Below are positions 7,152 to 14,490 of a stretch of 23,445 nucleotides of DNA, piece after piece. The translations under genes and the position numbers were made by a program. The stretch is from JAFDVL01 sp043736395 (GTDB lineage: Bacteria > Acidobacteriota > Blastocatellia > RBC074). Within the stretch, counting starts at the first letter, position 1. Each line of letters starts with the position of its first letter. Below the pieces are notes generated by a model. The model was not told the DNA's origin and did no database searches. It saw only the letters and a program-made list of their open reading frames with translations. The stretch is from NCBI GenBank assembly GCA_043736395.1, contig JAYTCQ010000022.1, positions 1 through 23,445 of the forward strand, written 5' to 3'.

Positions 7152-8633
7152 TTAGGTTCTTGTTTGCTTAACCGCTTGCAGCCAGCCTTCATACAAAGCT
7201 TCGCGCTCAGCTTTTTTCATACTTGGCTCAAAGCGTTTTTCCTGCTGCCACTGCGTTGCGATTTCTTTGTCGTTTTTCCAGAAGCCTACGGCGAGACCTG
7301 CTAAATACGCGGCTCCGAGTGCGGTTGTTTCCGTGATGACGGGACGCACAACAGGGATGCCAAGAATGTCAGCTTGGAATTGGCAGAGAAAATTATTCGC
7401 CGTGGCTCCGCCATCAACGCGTAATTCTTTGGCTTTGATGCCGGAATCTTTTTGCATGCATTCGATGACATCACGGGTTTGATACGCCATGGCTTCAAGG
7501 GCGGCGCGGGCAATGTGCGCCTTAGTGGCTCCGCGTGTCAGTCCGACGATGGCTCCGCGTGCATTCATGTCCCAGTACGGCGCGCCTAAGCCGACAAATG
7601 CCGGGACGAAATAAACTCCTTCATTGCCAGTGACGGACATCGCTAACGCTTCAGTTTCAGGAGCGCTGGCGATAATGCCAAGTCCATCGCGCAGCCATTG
7701 AATAGCCGCTCCGGCAACGAAGACGCTGCCTTCCAAGGCATATTCGGTTTTCCCTTTTTTGCGCCACGCAATGGTCGTCAATAATCCGGTCTTCGACGGC
7801 GTCGCTTTTTCGCCGGTATTCATCAGCATGAAACAGCCTGTGCCGTACGTATTTTTCATCATGCCGGGCTTGAAGCAGGCTTGCCCGAAGAGCGCGGCTT
7901 GTTGATCTCCGGCAATTCCTGCAATCGGAATTTCTACGCCGAATAATGAAGCGTCCGTCATCGCGTACACTTCAGAAGAAGATTTTACTTCAGGCAAAAG
8001 AGAAGCGGGGATGTTAAGTTTTTCGAGAATTTCCTTGTCCCACTTCTGCGAATTGATGTTGTAAAGCAACGTGCGCGAAGCGTTGGAAGAATCAGTAATA
8101 TGCGTTTTGCCTCCGCTCATTTTATAGATGAGCCAGGAATCAATATTGCCAAAAGCTAATTCTCCGGCTTCGGCCTTTTTGCGGGCGCCTTTTACGTTGT
8201 CCAATAACCAAGCGACTTTCGTGCCTGAAAAATAAGCGTCTGTGACGAGTCCGGTTTTTTTGCGAATGACTTTGTCGAATTTTTCAGCCTTGAGTTGTTC
8301 ACACAGCGGTGCCGTGCGGCGGCATTGCCAGACAATGGCGTTGTGAATTGCGGCTCCGCTTTTGCGATCCCACACGACGGTTGTTTCGCGTTGATTTGTA
8401 ATGCCAATCGCAGCGATGTCAGCGGCTTTAATTTTGGTTTCCGCCAGCACCTGACGCGCGCAATGAATTTGCGATTGCCAGATGGCTTCAGCATCGTGTT
8501 CGACCCATCCGGCTTTGGGGAAAATTTGCGGAAATTCCTGTTGCGCGACGCCAATGATTTGCCCGGCTTTGTCAAAGATAATCGCGCGGGAAGAAGTAGT
8601 GCCTTGATCGAGGGCAAGAATGTAGTTTTTCAT
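7152..8633 (-). CDS. glpK: Glycerol kinase GlpK
   Basis: GlpK phosphorylates glycerol to sn-glycerol 3-phosphate with ATP. The 493-residue length is normal. FGGY-kinase landmarks include ILALDQGTTSSRAIIFD at the N-terminus (phosphate-1 motif), GITNQRETTVVWD, the middle block GIAGDQQAALFGQ, and the C-terminal GGATANNFLCQFQADILG (adenosine motif). The ATG at 8631-8633 gives the family N-terminus. The frame stays open upstream to 8855, but that stretch is repeat sequence and the tail of the neighbouring gene. The facilitator glpF lies 1.6 kb away on the same strand, separated by two unrelated genes. Confidence 0.97.
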   Translation of the reverse strand: MKNYILALDQGTTSSRAIIFDKAGQIIGVAQQEFPQIFPKAGWVEHDAEAIWQSQIHCARQVLAETKIKAADIAAIGITNQRETTVVWDRKSGAAIHNAIVWQCRRTAPLCEQLKAEKFDKVIRKKTGLVTDAYFSGTKVAWLLDNVKGARKKAEAGELAFGNIDSWLIYKMSGGKTHITDSSNASRTLLYNINSQKWDKEILEKLNIPASLLPEVKSSSEVYAMTDASLFGVEIPIAGIAGDQQAALFGQACFKPGMMKNTYGTGCFMLMNTGEKATPSKTGLLTTIAWRKKGKTEYALEGSVFVAGAAIQWLRDGLGIIASAPETEALAMSVTGNEGVYFVPAFVGLGAPYWDMNARGAIVGLTRGATKAHIARAALEAMAYQTRDVIECMQKDSGIKAKELRVDGGATANNFLCQFQADILGIPVVRPVITETTALGAAYLAGLAVGFWKNDKEIATQWQQEKRFEPSMKKAEREALYEGWLQAVKQTRT

Positions 8634-8643
8634 AAGATTAAAT

Positions 8644-8741
8644 TGGTGGTTGGTGGTTGGTGGTCGGTGGTTAGTTGATGGCAACGTCGCGTATAACCGC
8701 AATCGTCCGTTACAAAACCGACCACCGACGACCAGCCACCA
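8644..8741. repeat. Imperfect GT-rich inverted repeat
   Basis: The left arm, built from the word ggtggt(t/c), lies at about 8644-8672. Its complement, accgaccaccgacgacc and following bases, lies at about 8717-8741. The element fills the gap between the sorbosone-dehydrogenase-like gene and glpK. It could form a long hairpin. It is not a simple tandem repeat. Confidence 0.65.
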
Positions 8742-8745
8742 CTTC

Positions 8746-9882
8746 CTATTTCCCGTAGCTGACGCGGTAAATAAATCCTTTATTGTCGTCGGAAATGTAG
8801 AGTGCTCCATCGGCTCCGGTAGCGAGTCCGGCGGGGCGTCCTGAGAATTGCTCATTTTTCAGCCAGCCTGTGACGAAATCTTCGCTGCCGATGGGCTTGC
8901 CATCTTTCATCAAAATTCGTACGACCTTATAGCCGATTTTTGATTTTCTTCCCGTCGCGCTGGAGCCGTGAATCGTGACCAGCATCGAACCGCGATACGC
9001 CGCAGGAAATTTCTTACCCGTGTAAAATTTCAAATCAATCGGAGAAGAATGCGCTGGAAATTCAAAGGCTGGTGGCGTCGCGTCCGAGGCCTTCAACATT
9101 CCCTTTGGATTTTCAAGTCCGGCGTTGGGAATATTATTTCCGACGAAATACGGGAAGCCGTAATTTTCGCCAGACTCGATACGATTGATTTCATCGGGAG
9201 GCATTTCTTCGCCGAGCTTGTCCTGTCCCATATCGGTTGACCAGAGCATTCCCTTAGCGTCGAAGTCAATTCCTATGGCGTTGCGCAAGCCTTTGGCATA
9301 ATGTTTACCGCCACTCCCGTCTTCATTGAAAGCCAGAATTGCCGTACGACGATCATCCGCTTCTTCGCAAACATTGCAGGACGATCCAATCGAAACGTAT
9401 AAGCGATTATCTTTGCCCCAAACGATGGAACGCGAGTAATGCGAAGTCGTCGAAACTGGTAAATCAATAAATTTCTCTGGCGCACCGGCTTTGCCATTTT
9501 CATATTGCACGCGCATCACGGAAGGCATTGTAGCGATATACAAGTATCCTTTGTGAAATGCCAGGCTGTGTGAACGATTGAAGCCACTGGCGATGACTTC
9601 AGTTTTGTCGGCTTTGCCATCTTTGTTTAAATCGCGCAGCGCGACGACTTCGCCGCCGGTATCGGGTTTGCCCATGCGCGCGACGAAAAGAGTTCCGTCC
9701 GGGCCGACGGTCATCAGGCGCGAAGATGGCAAGCCTTCCGCAAAGACGGAAATCTTAAATCCGGCGGGCACTTGCAGGTCGCCAATCGGAGCGACGGGAG
9801 GAGCCACAGGTGCAGTATTTTGCGCAACCGCTTGCAACGAAAAAGCGAATGCGGTCATCATAAGTATTGTTCTTAGTTTCAT
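8746..9882 (-). CDS. Exported sorbosone/glucose dehydrogenase-family beta-propeller protein
   Basis: The 378-residue protein has a cleavable-looking signal peptide (about 1-20, ending AVAQ) and the beta-propeller pattern of the PQQ-dependent sugar dehydrogenase family (GSDH/sorbosone dehydrogenase). Landmarks are LQVPAGFKISVFAEGLPSSR, DGTLFVARMG, a His at FNRSHSLAFHKG, YVSIGSSCNVC with DDRRTAILAF, GLRNAIGIDFD, and DEINRIESGENYGFPYF. The substrate cannot be read from sequence and PQQ use is only likely. It probably acts in the periplasm. It is upstream of glpK on the same strand but separated by a large hairpin. Confidence 0.85.
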   Translation of the reverse strand: MKLRTILMMTAFAFSLQAVAQNTAPVAPPVAPIGDLQVPAGFKISVFAEGLPSSRLMTVGPDGTLFVARMGKPDTGGEVVALRDLNKDGKADKTEVIASGFNRSHSLAFHKGYLYIATMPSVMRVQYENGKAGAPEKFIDLPVSTTSHYSRSIVWGKDNRLYVSIGSSCNVCEEADDRRTAILAFNEDGSGGKHYAKGLRNAIGIDFDAKGMLWSTDMGQDKLGEEMPPDEINRIESGENYGFPYFVGNNIPNAGLENPKGMLKASDATPPAFEFPAHSSPIDLKFYTGKKFPAAYRGSMLVTIHGSSATGRKSKIGYKVVRILMKDGKPIGSEDFVTGWLKNEQFSGRPAGLATGADGALYISDDNKGFIYRVSYGK

Positions 9883-9951
9883 GTTAAAGATTCCTTGGAG
9901 TTGAATTCTGAAATTAAGGTTTAATTAAATATTTCTTTACACGAGGTGAAG

Positions 9952-10170
9952 ATGGATCAAGTATACTCCAACGAATGGAGCGAGAAAAAAATGTCAAGAA
10001 GAGTTGATAACGAGTGCGCATACTGCGCCGAAGAATTTGATGAAACCAGCGCCAGCATTGGCGAAGATTATAAAGTCTATTGTTCAGAATATTGTGAAAA
10101 GCAAGGTGAACTTTTGTCCGCTTACGAAGCTGCTCAGCCTTATCTTAACCAATTCCCGTTAGCCGCATAA
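9952..10170 (+). CDS. Small CxxC/CxxxC metal-binding protein
   Basis: The 72-residue acidic protein has a CAYC pair followed after about 22 residues by CSEYC, a likely four-Cys zinc site of treble-clef or metallothionein-like type. I do not recognise the family; a role in metal binding or as a small adaptor is all that can be said. The ATG at 9952 is preceded by gaggtg (9944-9949), a plausible ribosome binding site. A GTG at 9946 (two residues longer) and an ATG at 9991 are alternatives. It is divergent from the dehydrogenase-like gene and convergent with glpF. Confidence 0.7.
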   Translation: MDQVYSNEWSEKKMSRRVDNECAYCAEEFDETSASIGEDYKVYCSEYCEKQGELLSAYEAAQPYLNQFPLAA

Positions 10171-10182
10171 TCAGAACATATT

Positions 10183-10251
10183 CGACATGATTAACAAGAT
10201 TCACAGGATTGAAGTATTTTCAATCGGTGTATTAATCTTGTTCATTTTGTC
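10183..10251. terminator. Inverted repeat between convergent genes
   Basis: The words gattaacaagatt (left arm, from about 10187) and aatcttgttcat (right arm, to about 10246) are complementary, flanked by gacat/ttgtc and joined by further imperfect pairing. Placed between the convergent small Cys-rich gene and glpF, it could end transcripts in both directions. The sequence type also fits the window-wide intergenic repeat class. Confidence 0.5.
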
Positions 10252-10259
10252 AATCCCGT

Positions 10260-11039
10260 CTAATTTGTTTCTTTCGGAAAACGCTTGCCGACGAACAAAT
10301 CATAAACAAATGTTCCCGCGATTCCGCCGCAAATCGGGCCAACAATCGGAACCCAGAAATAATAATTTCCCGCGCGGAAAACTTCTGATCCCCAACCTGC
10401 TACGAAGGTGAATAATCGCGGCCCGAAATCACGCGCCGGATTGATCGCATAACCTGCGTTCATACCCATACTCGCGCCGATCACAATCACTAACAATCCA
10501 ACCATCACCGGGCCAAGATTTCCAAGCGTCGCGTTATTACGCACGTCGCCAATCGCAGAAATCACCAGCATCAACATTGCTGTGCCGATGAATTGATCTA
10601 CGAAGCCGCCGAAGGTCGAAAGATACGGCGCGGGATACGTCGCAAAAATTCCGGCTGTGCCTAAATCTCCGCTGACTTGTCGAACGCCTTTGTCAAAATT
10701 ATTGAAGGCTTCGTGATAAATGAAAAATGCAGTTGCCGCTCCGCAAAAAGCACCGACAACTTGTGCGGCGCAGTACGGCAAAACTTTACTCCACGGCATT
10801 CCGCGATGGACGGCATTAGAAAATGTGACAGCAGGATTCAGGTGTGCGCCGGTAACTCCGCCCGCCACCATAATTCCCATCATCACAGCGATGCCCCAGG
10901 CAATATTGATAGACAGGTACGCGCCATTTTTATCGTGACTAATTAATACTTGCGTCACATTGGCGGCACCGAAAGCGATGAGTACAAATGTGCCGAGGAA
11001 TTCGGCAAGAAGTTCGCGGGTTAGTGTATCTCGGTTCAT
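10260..11039 (-). CDS. glpF: Glycerol uptake facilitator (aquaglyceroporin)
   Basis: The 259-residue MIP-family channel has six hydrophobic segments and both NPA half-helix motifs, HLNPAVTF and AINPARDFGPR. The Asp right after NPAR is the usual mark of glycerol-conducting members rather than water-only aquaporins. The ATG at 11037-11039 gives MNRDTLTRELLAEFLGTF, a normal N-terminus. An upstream ATG at 11084 would add 15 residues and is less likely. Glycerol entering here would be trapped by GlpK encoded nearby. Confidence 0.95.
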   Translation of the reverse strand: MNRDTLTRELLAEFLGTFVLIAFGAANVTQVLISHDKNGAYLSINIAWGIAVMMGIMVAGGVTGAHLNPAVTFSNAVHRGMPWSKVLPYCAAQVVGAFCGAATAFFIYHEAFNNFDKGVRQVSGDLGTAGIFATYPAPYLSTFGGFVDQFIGTAMLMLVISAIGDVRNNATLGNLGPVMVGLLVIVIGASMGMNAGYAINPARDFGPRLFTFVAGWGSEVFRAGNYYFWVPIVGPICGGIAGTFVYDLFVGKRFPKETN

Positions 11040-11069
11040 AGTGGTCAGTTGATTTTTGAATAAATAGTG

Positions 11070-11140
11070 AACCGCAAAAGGCACAAGAAGCGCAAATAAA
11101 ATACAATGATTTTTTTGAGCATTTCGCGCTTTTTGTGGTT
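11070..11140. repeat. Inverted repeat in the thiG-glpF gap
   Basis: The arm at 11070-11082 (aaccgcaaaaggc) pairs with 11128-11140 (gctttttgtggtt) with wobble positions. The 17-bp word aaccgcaaaaggcacaa at 11070-11086 recurs exactly at 13749-13765, so this is a dispersed repeat and not just a local hairpin. Confidence 0.65.
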
Positions 11141-11146
11141 ATAAAA

Positions 11147-11920
11147 TTACCTGACTACGCCTTCGATTGGACTGCTCGCGCTGGCGTAAAGTTTCATCGG
11201 CATCCGTCCGGCAAGGTACGACATTCTTCCTGATTTGACGGCGAGGTTCATCGCCTCCGACATCAGCCCGGGATTTTTTGCCTCGGCAATCGCCGTATTC
11301 ATCAGCAATCCGTCAATTCCTAATTCCATTGCAAAACATGCATCAGAAGCAGTGCCAACTCCCGCGTCGACAATAATCGGGACGGAGGTGATTTGCTCGC
11401 GCATAATTCTTAAGTTGTTAGGATTCTGAATACCCAGCCCGGAACCAATCGGAGCGGCGAGCGGCATCACTGCCGAAGCGCCCGCATCAATCAGCTTCTT
11501 AGCCATAATCAAATCATCGCTGAAATAAGGCAAGACCGTGAAGCCTTCTTTGACTAATATTTTTGTGGCCTCAAGCGTAGCTTCGTTGTCAGGGAAGAGC
11601 GTTTTTTGATCGCCGATGACTTCGACTTTGACCCAATTTGACATACCGACTTCACGCGCGAGCATTGCGGTACGCACTGCTTCATCAGCCGTATAACATC
11701 CCGCAGTATTCGGCAGCAGCGCGAATTTTTTGAGATCAATATGATCCAGCAATGAAGCTTGTGTGCGATCTGAAATGTTCACACGGCGTACGGCGACTGT
11801 AATCATTTCGGCTCCGCTGCGCTCAAACGCATCAATCATTTCTTCGTTGGAGCGATATTTTCCTGTGCCGATGATGAGGCGTGAATTGAATTCGCGGTTG
11901 GCGATAACTAACTTATCCAT
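11147..11920 (-). CDS. thiG: Thiazole synthase ThiG
   Basis: ThiG forms the thiazole phosphate ring of thiamin from 1-deoxyxylulose 5-phosphate, dehydroglycine and ThiS thiocarboxylate. The 257-residue TIM barrel shows SRLIIGTGKYRSNEEM, VAVRRVN, LLPNTAGCYTADEAVRTA, the Lys-containing VKVEVIGD (Schiff-base lysine), AVMPLAAPIGSGLGI, and PIIVDAGVGTASDA. Length and start (ATG 11918-11920) are standard. No thiS, thiH, thiF or thiC is in the window, so it is a lone thi gene here. No TPP riboswitch is recognisable upstream. Confidence 0.96.
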   Translation of the reverse strand: MDKLVIANREFNSRLIIGTGKYRSNEEMIDAFERSGAEMITVAVRRVNISDRTQASLLDHIDLKKFALLPNTAGCYTADEAVRTAMLAREVGMSNWVKVEVIGDQKTLFPDNEATLEATKILVKEGFTVLPYFSDDLIMAKKLIDAGASAVMPLAAPIGSGLGIQNPNNLRIMREQITSVPIIVDAGVGTASDACFAMELGIDGLLMNTAIAEAKNPGLMSEAMNLAVKSGRMSYLAGRMPMKLYASASSPIEGVVR

Positions 11921-11937
11921 AAATTATTTGAGTGCTA

Positions 11938-12279
11938 TTAATATTTGCTCGACCCGCGCATAGAACGAATCTTTACATCTTCAGGTTTATTTCGAATTTC
12001 AGTCCAATATTCTTCTCTTACATCTTCATCAATTTCAATGCTGGTAGAATACAAAGCGTCCTTGCCATCTTTTTTACAACCAGAAATCCAATAGTGGGCA
12101 CCCGTTTCAGTTTCGAAAAAATTTGCCTTGAATCCGCGACCTTTCAGCGACCCAAAACTTTTCCCCTGATAATGGACAGATTTTCCTGTCTTCGAATAAG
12201 TGACGCGACCAATTCGAGCAGTCCCTCGGATGCCTTCGCCCTTGTACTCAATGTACATTATTTTAGTTTTTGGTCTCAT
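11938..12279 (-). CDS. Small conserved protein of unknown function
   Basis: The 113-residue soluble protein contains YIEYKGEGIRGTARIGRV, SLKGRGFKANFFETETG, YWISGCKKDG, and EIDEDVREEYWTEIRNKPE. I recognise this as a widespread short bacterial family that has at times been mislabelled after a thiamin or isoprenoid enzyme. No catalytic function is established. The ATG at 12277-12279 is taken; the ATG at 12256-12258 (MYIEYKGEG) is equally plausible and matches the conserved core. It is 17 bp upstream of thiG on the same strand, so the two are probably co-transcribed. Confidence 0.75.
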   Translation of the reverse strand: MRPKTKIMYIEYKGEGIRGTARIGRVTYSKTGKSVHYQGKSFGSLKGRGFKANFFETETGAHYWISGCKKDGKDALYSTSIEIDEDVREEYWTEIRNKPEDVKIRSMRGSSKY

Positions 12280-12390
12280 AGCCGAAATACAATTAATAAT
12301 AGATGTTTATTATGTGTGAAAGAAAAACAAACAGTACTATACCTGTAAAAAGTCCGAAGAGGCAACGGAAGCAGCAGTACATTTCAATGA

Positions 12391-12419
12391 TTGTTTTCAG
12401 GTATAACTTTGGTTATACT
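12391..12419 (+). promoter_or_regulatory. Promoter with overlapping palindromic operator for the toxin-antitoxin pair
   Basis: A -35-like ttgttt (12391-12396), an exact 17-bp spacer and a -10 tatact (12414-12419) form a good sigma-70-type promoter. A palindrome with 7-bp arms, gtataac/gttatac (12401-12418), overlaps the -10. A further half-site, tatacctg at 12338-12345, is the exact complement of caggtata at 12398-12405. This is the expected setup for autorepression by the antitoxin. Transcription would begin at or within a base or two of the ATG at 12426. Confidence 0.7.
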
Positions 12420-12425
12420 GCAAAC

Positions 12426-12662
12426 ATGAAAACTGCGATTTCAATTCCAGACACCATCTTCCAGCAGGCGGAAAAAACCGCGCGACAATTAAAAATCACC
12501 CGGAGTGAACTTTACGCCAAAGCCGTCGTCGCGTTTGTTGAGCAGCACCATACACAGGGCGTCACAGAAAAACTGAATGAAATTTACGCGGCAGAAAATT
12601 CTAAGTTGGAGCCGGGATTTACTCTCGCGCAAACGGCAATGCTTAATGCGGAGGACTGGTAA
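12426..12662 (+). CDS. MazE/ribbon-helix-helix type antitoxin
   Basis: The 78-residue protein starts MKTAISIPDTIFQQAEKTARQL, a typical ribbon-helix-helix DNA-binding N-terminus (beta strand plus two helices), with KITRSELYAKAVVAFVEQH completing the fold. The C-terminal tail would wrap the toxin. The start at 12426 lies directly after the promoter, with no ribosome binding site, which suggests a leaderless message. A frame extension to 12303 runs through the promoter and operator and was rejected. Its stop overlaps the toxin start (TAATG at 12660-12664). Confidence 0.85.
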   Translation: MKTAISIPDTIFQQAEKTARQLKITRSELYAKAVVAFVEQHHTQGVTEKLNEIYAAENSKLEPGFTLAQTAMLNAEDW

Positions 12663-13000
12663 TGCAGCGCGGTGAAATCTGGTGGGCGAATTTGTCGGAG
12701 CCGAAAGGTTCGGGGCCAGGCTTGCGGCGTCCGGTATTAATTGTGCAGGTGGACGCTTTTAATCAGAGCAGCATTAAAACGGTAATTGTTGTAGTGATTA
12801 CTAAAAATCTGAATTTAGCGGAAGCTCCAGGCAACGTCTCGCTCACGGCGCGCGTCAGTCACTTGCCTGTAGATTCCGTCGTGAACGTTTCGCAAATCAT
12901 CACGCTTGATAAAAGTTTGCTGACTGATTATGTTGCTACTTTACAAAGTAAAAAAATCAAACAAGTCGAAGCCGGAATACGTCTGGTTTTAGGGCTTTGA
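12662..13000 (+). CDS. MazF/PemK-family endoribonuclease toxin
   Basis: The 112-residue protein has the family start MQRGEIWWANLSEPKGSGPG followed by RRPVLIVQVDAFNQSSIKTVIVVVIT and a C-terminal helix. These toxins cleave mRNA at short sequences; specificity cannot be read here. The conserved Arg after the GPGL motif and the Thr/Ser of the TVIVV strand are in place, so it looks intact. Translation is coupled to the antitoxin by the TAATG overlap. Confidence 0.92.
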   Translation: MQRGEIWWANLSEPKGSGPGLRRPVLIVQVDAFNQSSIKTVIVVVITKNLNLAEAPGNVSLTARVSHLPVDSVVNVSQIITLDKSLLTDYVATLQSKKIKQVEAGIRLVLGL

Positions 13001-13018
13001 CGAATTCGCAGAAAATTT

Positions 13019-13750
13019 ATGAATGCGCCAACCGCAGCAATTTTAGTGATCGGCAACGAAGTCCTCAGCGGCAAAGTTGAGGAACAGAACGCTCGTTTTC
13101 TGATCGGCGAATTGCGCGAATTAGGTGTCGCTTTGCAGTGTATTCTAACGATCCCTGATGAACCGGAAATCATTGAATCGGCGGTCAAAGATTTATCTTC
13201 GCGCTTTTCTTATGTCTTCACTTCCGGCGGAGTCGGTCCGACGCACGACGATGTGACAATCAAAAGTATTGCCAATGCTTTCGATAAATCCATCATTCGT
13301 CATCCCGAATTAGAAAGTTTATTACGCAGATATTTTGGCGAAGAAATTGACGAGACACGACTGAGCATGGCGGATGTGCCGGACGGCGCAGAGTTGATTT
13401 ACGGCGAAGAATTGAAATATCCGGTGCTGGCCTGCGCGAATGTTTATATTTTCCCCGGCGTACCGGAATTATTTCGGAAAAAGTTTTTAGCCATTCGTGA
13501 ACGCTTCCGGGTCGAGCCATTTCACTTGAGAATTATTCACACACTCGAAGACGAATTCGATATTTCTGATCGTCTGCGAATCGTCGCTGATGCGCATCCC
13601 ACGGTCGCGATTGGTTCGTATCCAAATTTTATAACGTCTGAATATCGAGTGAAGCTCACGCTGGAATCCAAAAACGAATTCGCTGTCCACGATGCGCATC
13701 AGGAATTGTTGACCATTTTAGAGGTAGAAAAAATTGTCAAAATTGATTAA
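13019..13750 (+). CDS. CinA-like molybdopterin-binding-domain protein
   Basis: The 243-residue protein matches the N-terminal (MoaB/MoeA-like) domain of CinA and eukaryotic FAD synthase relatives. Landmarks are AILVIGNEVLSGKVEEQNARFL, VFTSGGVGPTHDDVTIKSIA, and VYIFPGVPELFRKKF. It lacks the C-terminal nicotinamide-nucleotide amidohydrolase domain of full CinA, so it belongs to the short COG1058-only class. Possible roles include nucleotide-sugar or ADP-ribose pyrophosphatase activity, but this is not certain. It begins 18 bp after mazF and may be read from the same transcript. Confidence 0.85.
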   Translation: MNAPTAAILVIGNEVLSGKVEEQNARFLIGELRELGVALQCILTIPDEPEIIESAVKDLSSRFSYVFTSGGVGPTHDDVTIKSIANAFDKSIIRHPELESLLRRYFGEEIDETRLSMADVPDGAELIYGEELKYPVLACANVYIFPGVPELFRKKFLAIRERFRVEPFHLRIIHTLEDEFDISDRLRIVADAHPTVAIGSYPNFITSEYRVKLTLESKNEFAVHDAHQELLTILEVEKIVKID

Positions 13751-13775
13751 CCGCAAAAGGCACAACAAGATTTTC

Positions 13776-13869
13776 ATCCACGAAGAACACGAAGGTCACG
13801 AAGTAGTGAGTGAACATTATCACGCAGTTTCTTTTTCTTCTCTTCGTGACCTTCGTGTTCTTCGTGGAT
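13776..13869. repeat. Perfect 28-bp inverted repeat upstream of trmL
   Basis: Arms 13776-13803 and 13842-13869 are perfectly complementary over 28 bp, built from the word cacgaag with variations, around a 38-bp spacer. The preceding 17-bp word at 13749-13765 is shared with 11070-11086. The repeat is translatable in frame with trmL, giving a false hydrophobic N-terminal extension. Confidence 0.9.
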
Positions 13870-13878
13870 AGTGGCTTT

Positions 13879-14355
13879 ATGCACATTCAATACGAAACGC
13901 CATCCCCATTTCACGTTGCGTTAATCGAACCGGAAATTCCCCCGAACACCGGAAACATTGCGCGGACGTGCCTGGCGACTTTCACGCCGTTGCATTTGGT
14001 GGGGCAACTTGGATTCCGGACAGATCGTCGCGCCGTGATGCGGGCCGGGTTGGATTATTGGTACGACGCCGAAATTCACTATCATCGGACGCTTGAAGAT
14101 TTAGAAATAAAATTGCCGAATTCCCGATTTATTTTTATCGAAACAGGTGCGCCGTACGAGTACACCGAATTCAAATACGCCGCCGGAGATGTGTTGGTCT
14201 TAGGACGCGAAACAAAAGGATTACCGCCAGAAATCCTCGAAAAAAATCGTGAGCGATGCGTCTACGTGCCGATGCCGAATCCGCGTGTGCGATCATTGAA
14301 TCTCGCAACTACGGCGGGTGTTGTGTTGTATGAAGCGTTGCGGCAAGTCAGGTAA
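13879..14355 (+). CDS. trmL: tRNA (cytidine/uridine(34)-2'-O)-methyltransferase TrmL
   Basis: The 158-residue SPOUT methyltransferase modifies the wobble position of tRNA-Leu. The knot motifs are clear: EPEIPPNTGNIARTC, LVLGRETKGLPPEI, and VPMPNPRVRSLNLATTAGVV. The normal length of about 155 residues supports the ATG at 13879-13881. An earlier ATG at 13810 would add 23 residues encoded by the inverted repeat. No strong ribosome binding site is visible, perhaps because the repeat abuts the gene. Confidence 0.93.
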   Translation: MHIQYETPSPFHVALIEPEIPPNTGNIARTCLATFTPLHLVGQLGFRTDRRAVMRAGLDYWYDAEIHYHRTLEDLEIKLPNSRFIFIETGAPYEYTEFKYAAGDVLVLGRETKGLPPEILEKNRERCVYVPMPNPRVRSLNLATTAGVVLYEALRQVR

Positions 14356-14475
14356 ATCAAAAGGCAAAAGGCAAATATCAAAAGTTAAAAGGGCGGCACT
14401 TAATTTAAGAAATTCAGAAAAGGCTTTGCTTCCAAATCCCACTTTTGCCTTTTGATATTTGCCTTTTGATTTTAC
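14356..14475. repeat. Imperfect inverted repeat between trmL and the monooxygenase gene
   Basis: The left arm (about 14353-14390), built from caaaaggcaaa and atatcaaaag, is complementary to the right arm (about 14441-14475), built from cttttgcctttt and gatatttgcc. It fills most of the 135-bp gap. It could form a long A/T-rich hairpin. Confidence 0.7.
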
Positions 14476-14490
14476 GAATTTCTTTTTTTT

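Noticed and set aside
8634..8855. An N-terminal extension of glycerol kinase
   Set aside because: The added stretch is made of the GT-rich inverted repeat and the 3' end of the neighbouring gene; the family N-terminus begins at 8633.
10187..10411. Plus-strand open frame opposite the end of glpF
   Set aside because: It begins in the intergenic inverted repeat and then runs antisense to glpF; low-complexity translation.
13810..13878. Hydrophobic N-terminal extension of TrmL that could look like a membrane anchor
   Set aside because: It is encoded by the 28-bp inverted repeat; SPOUT methyltransferases of this type begin at the ATG at 13879.
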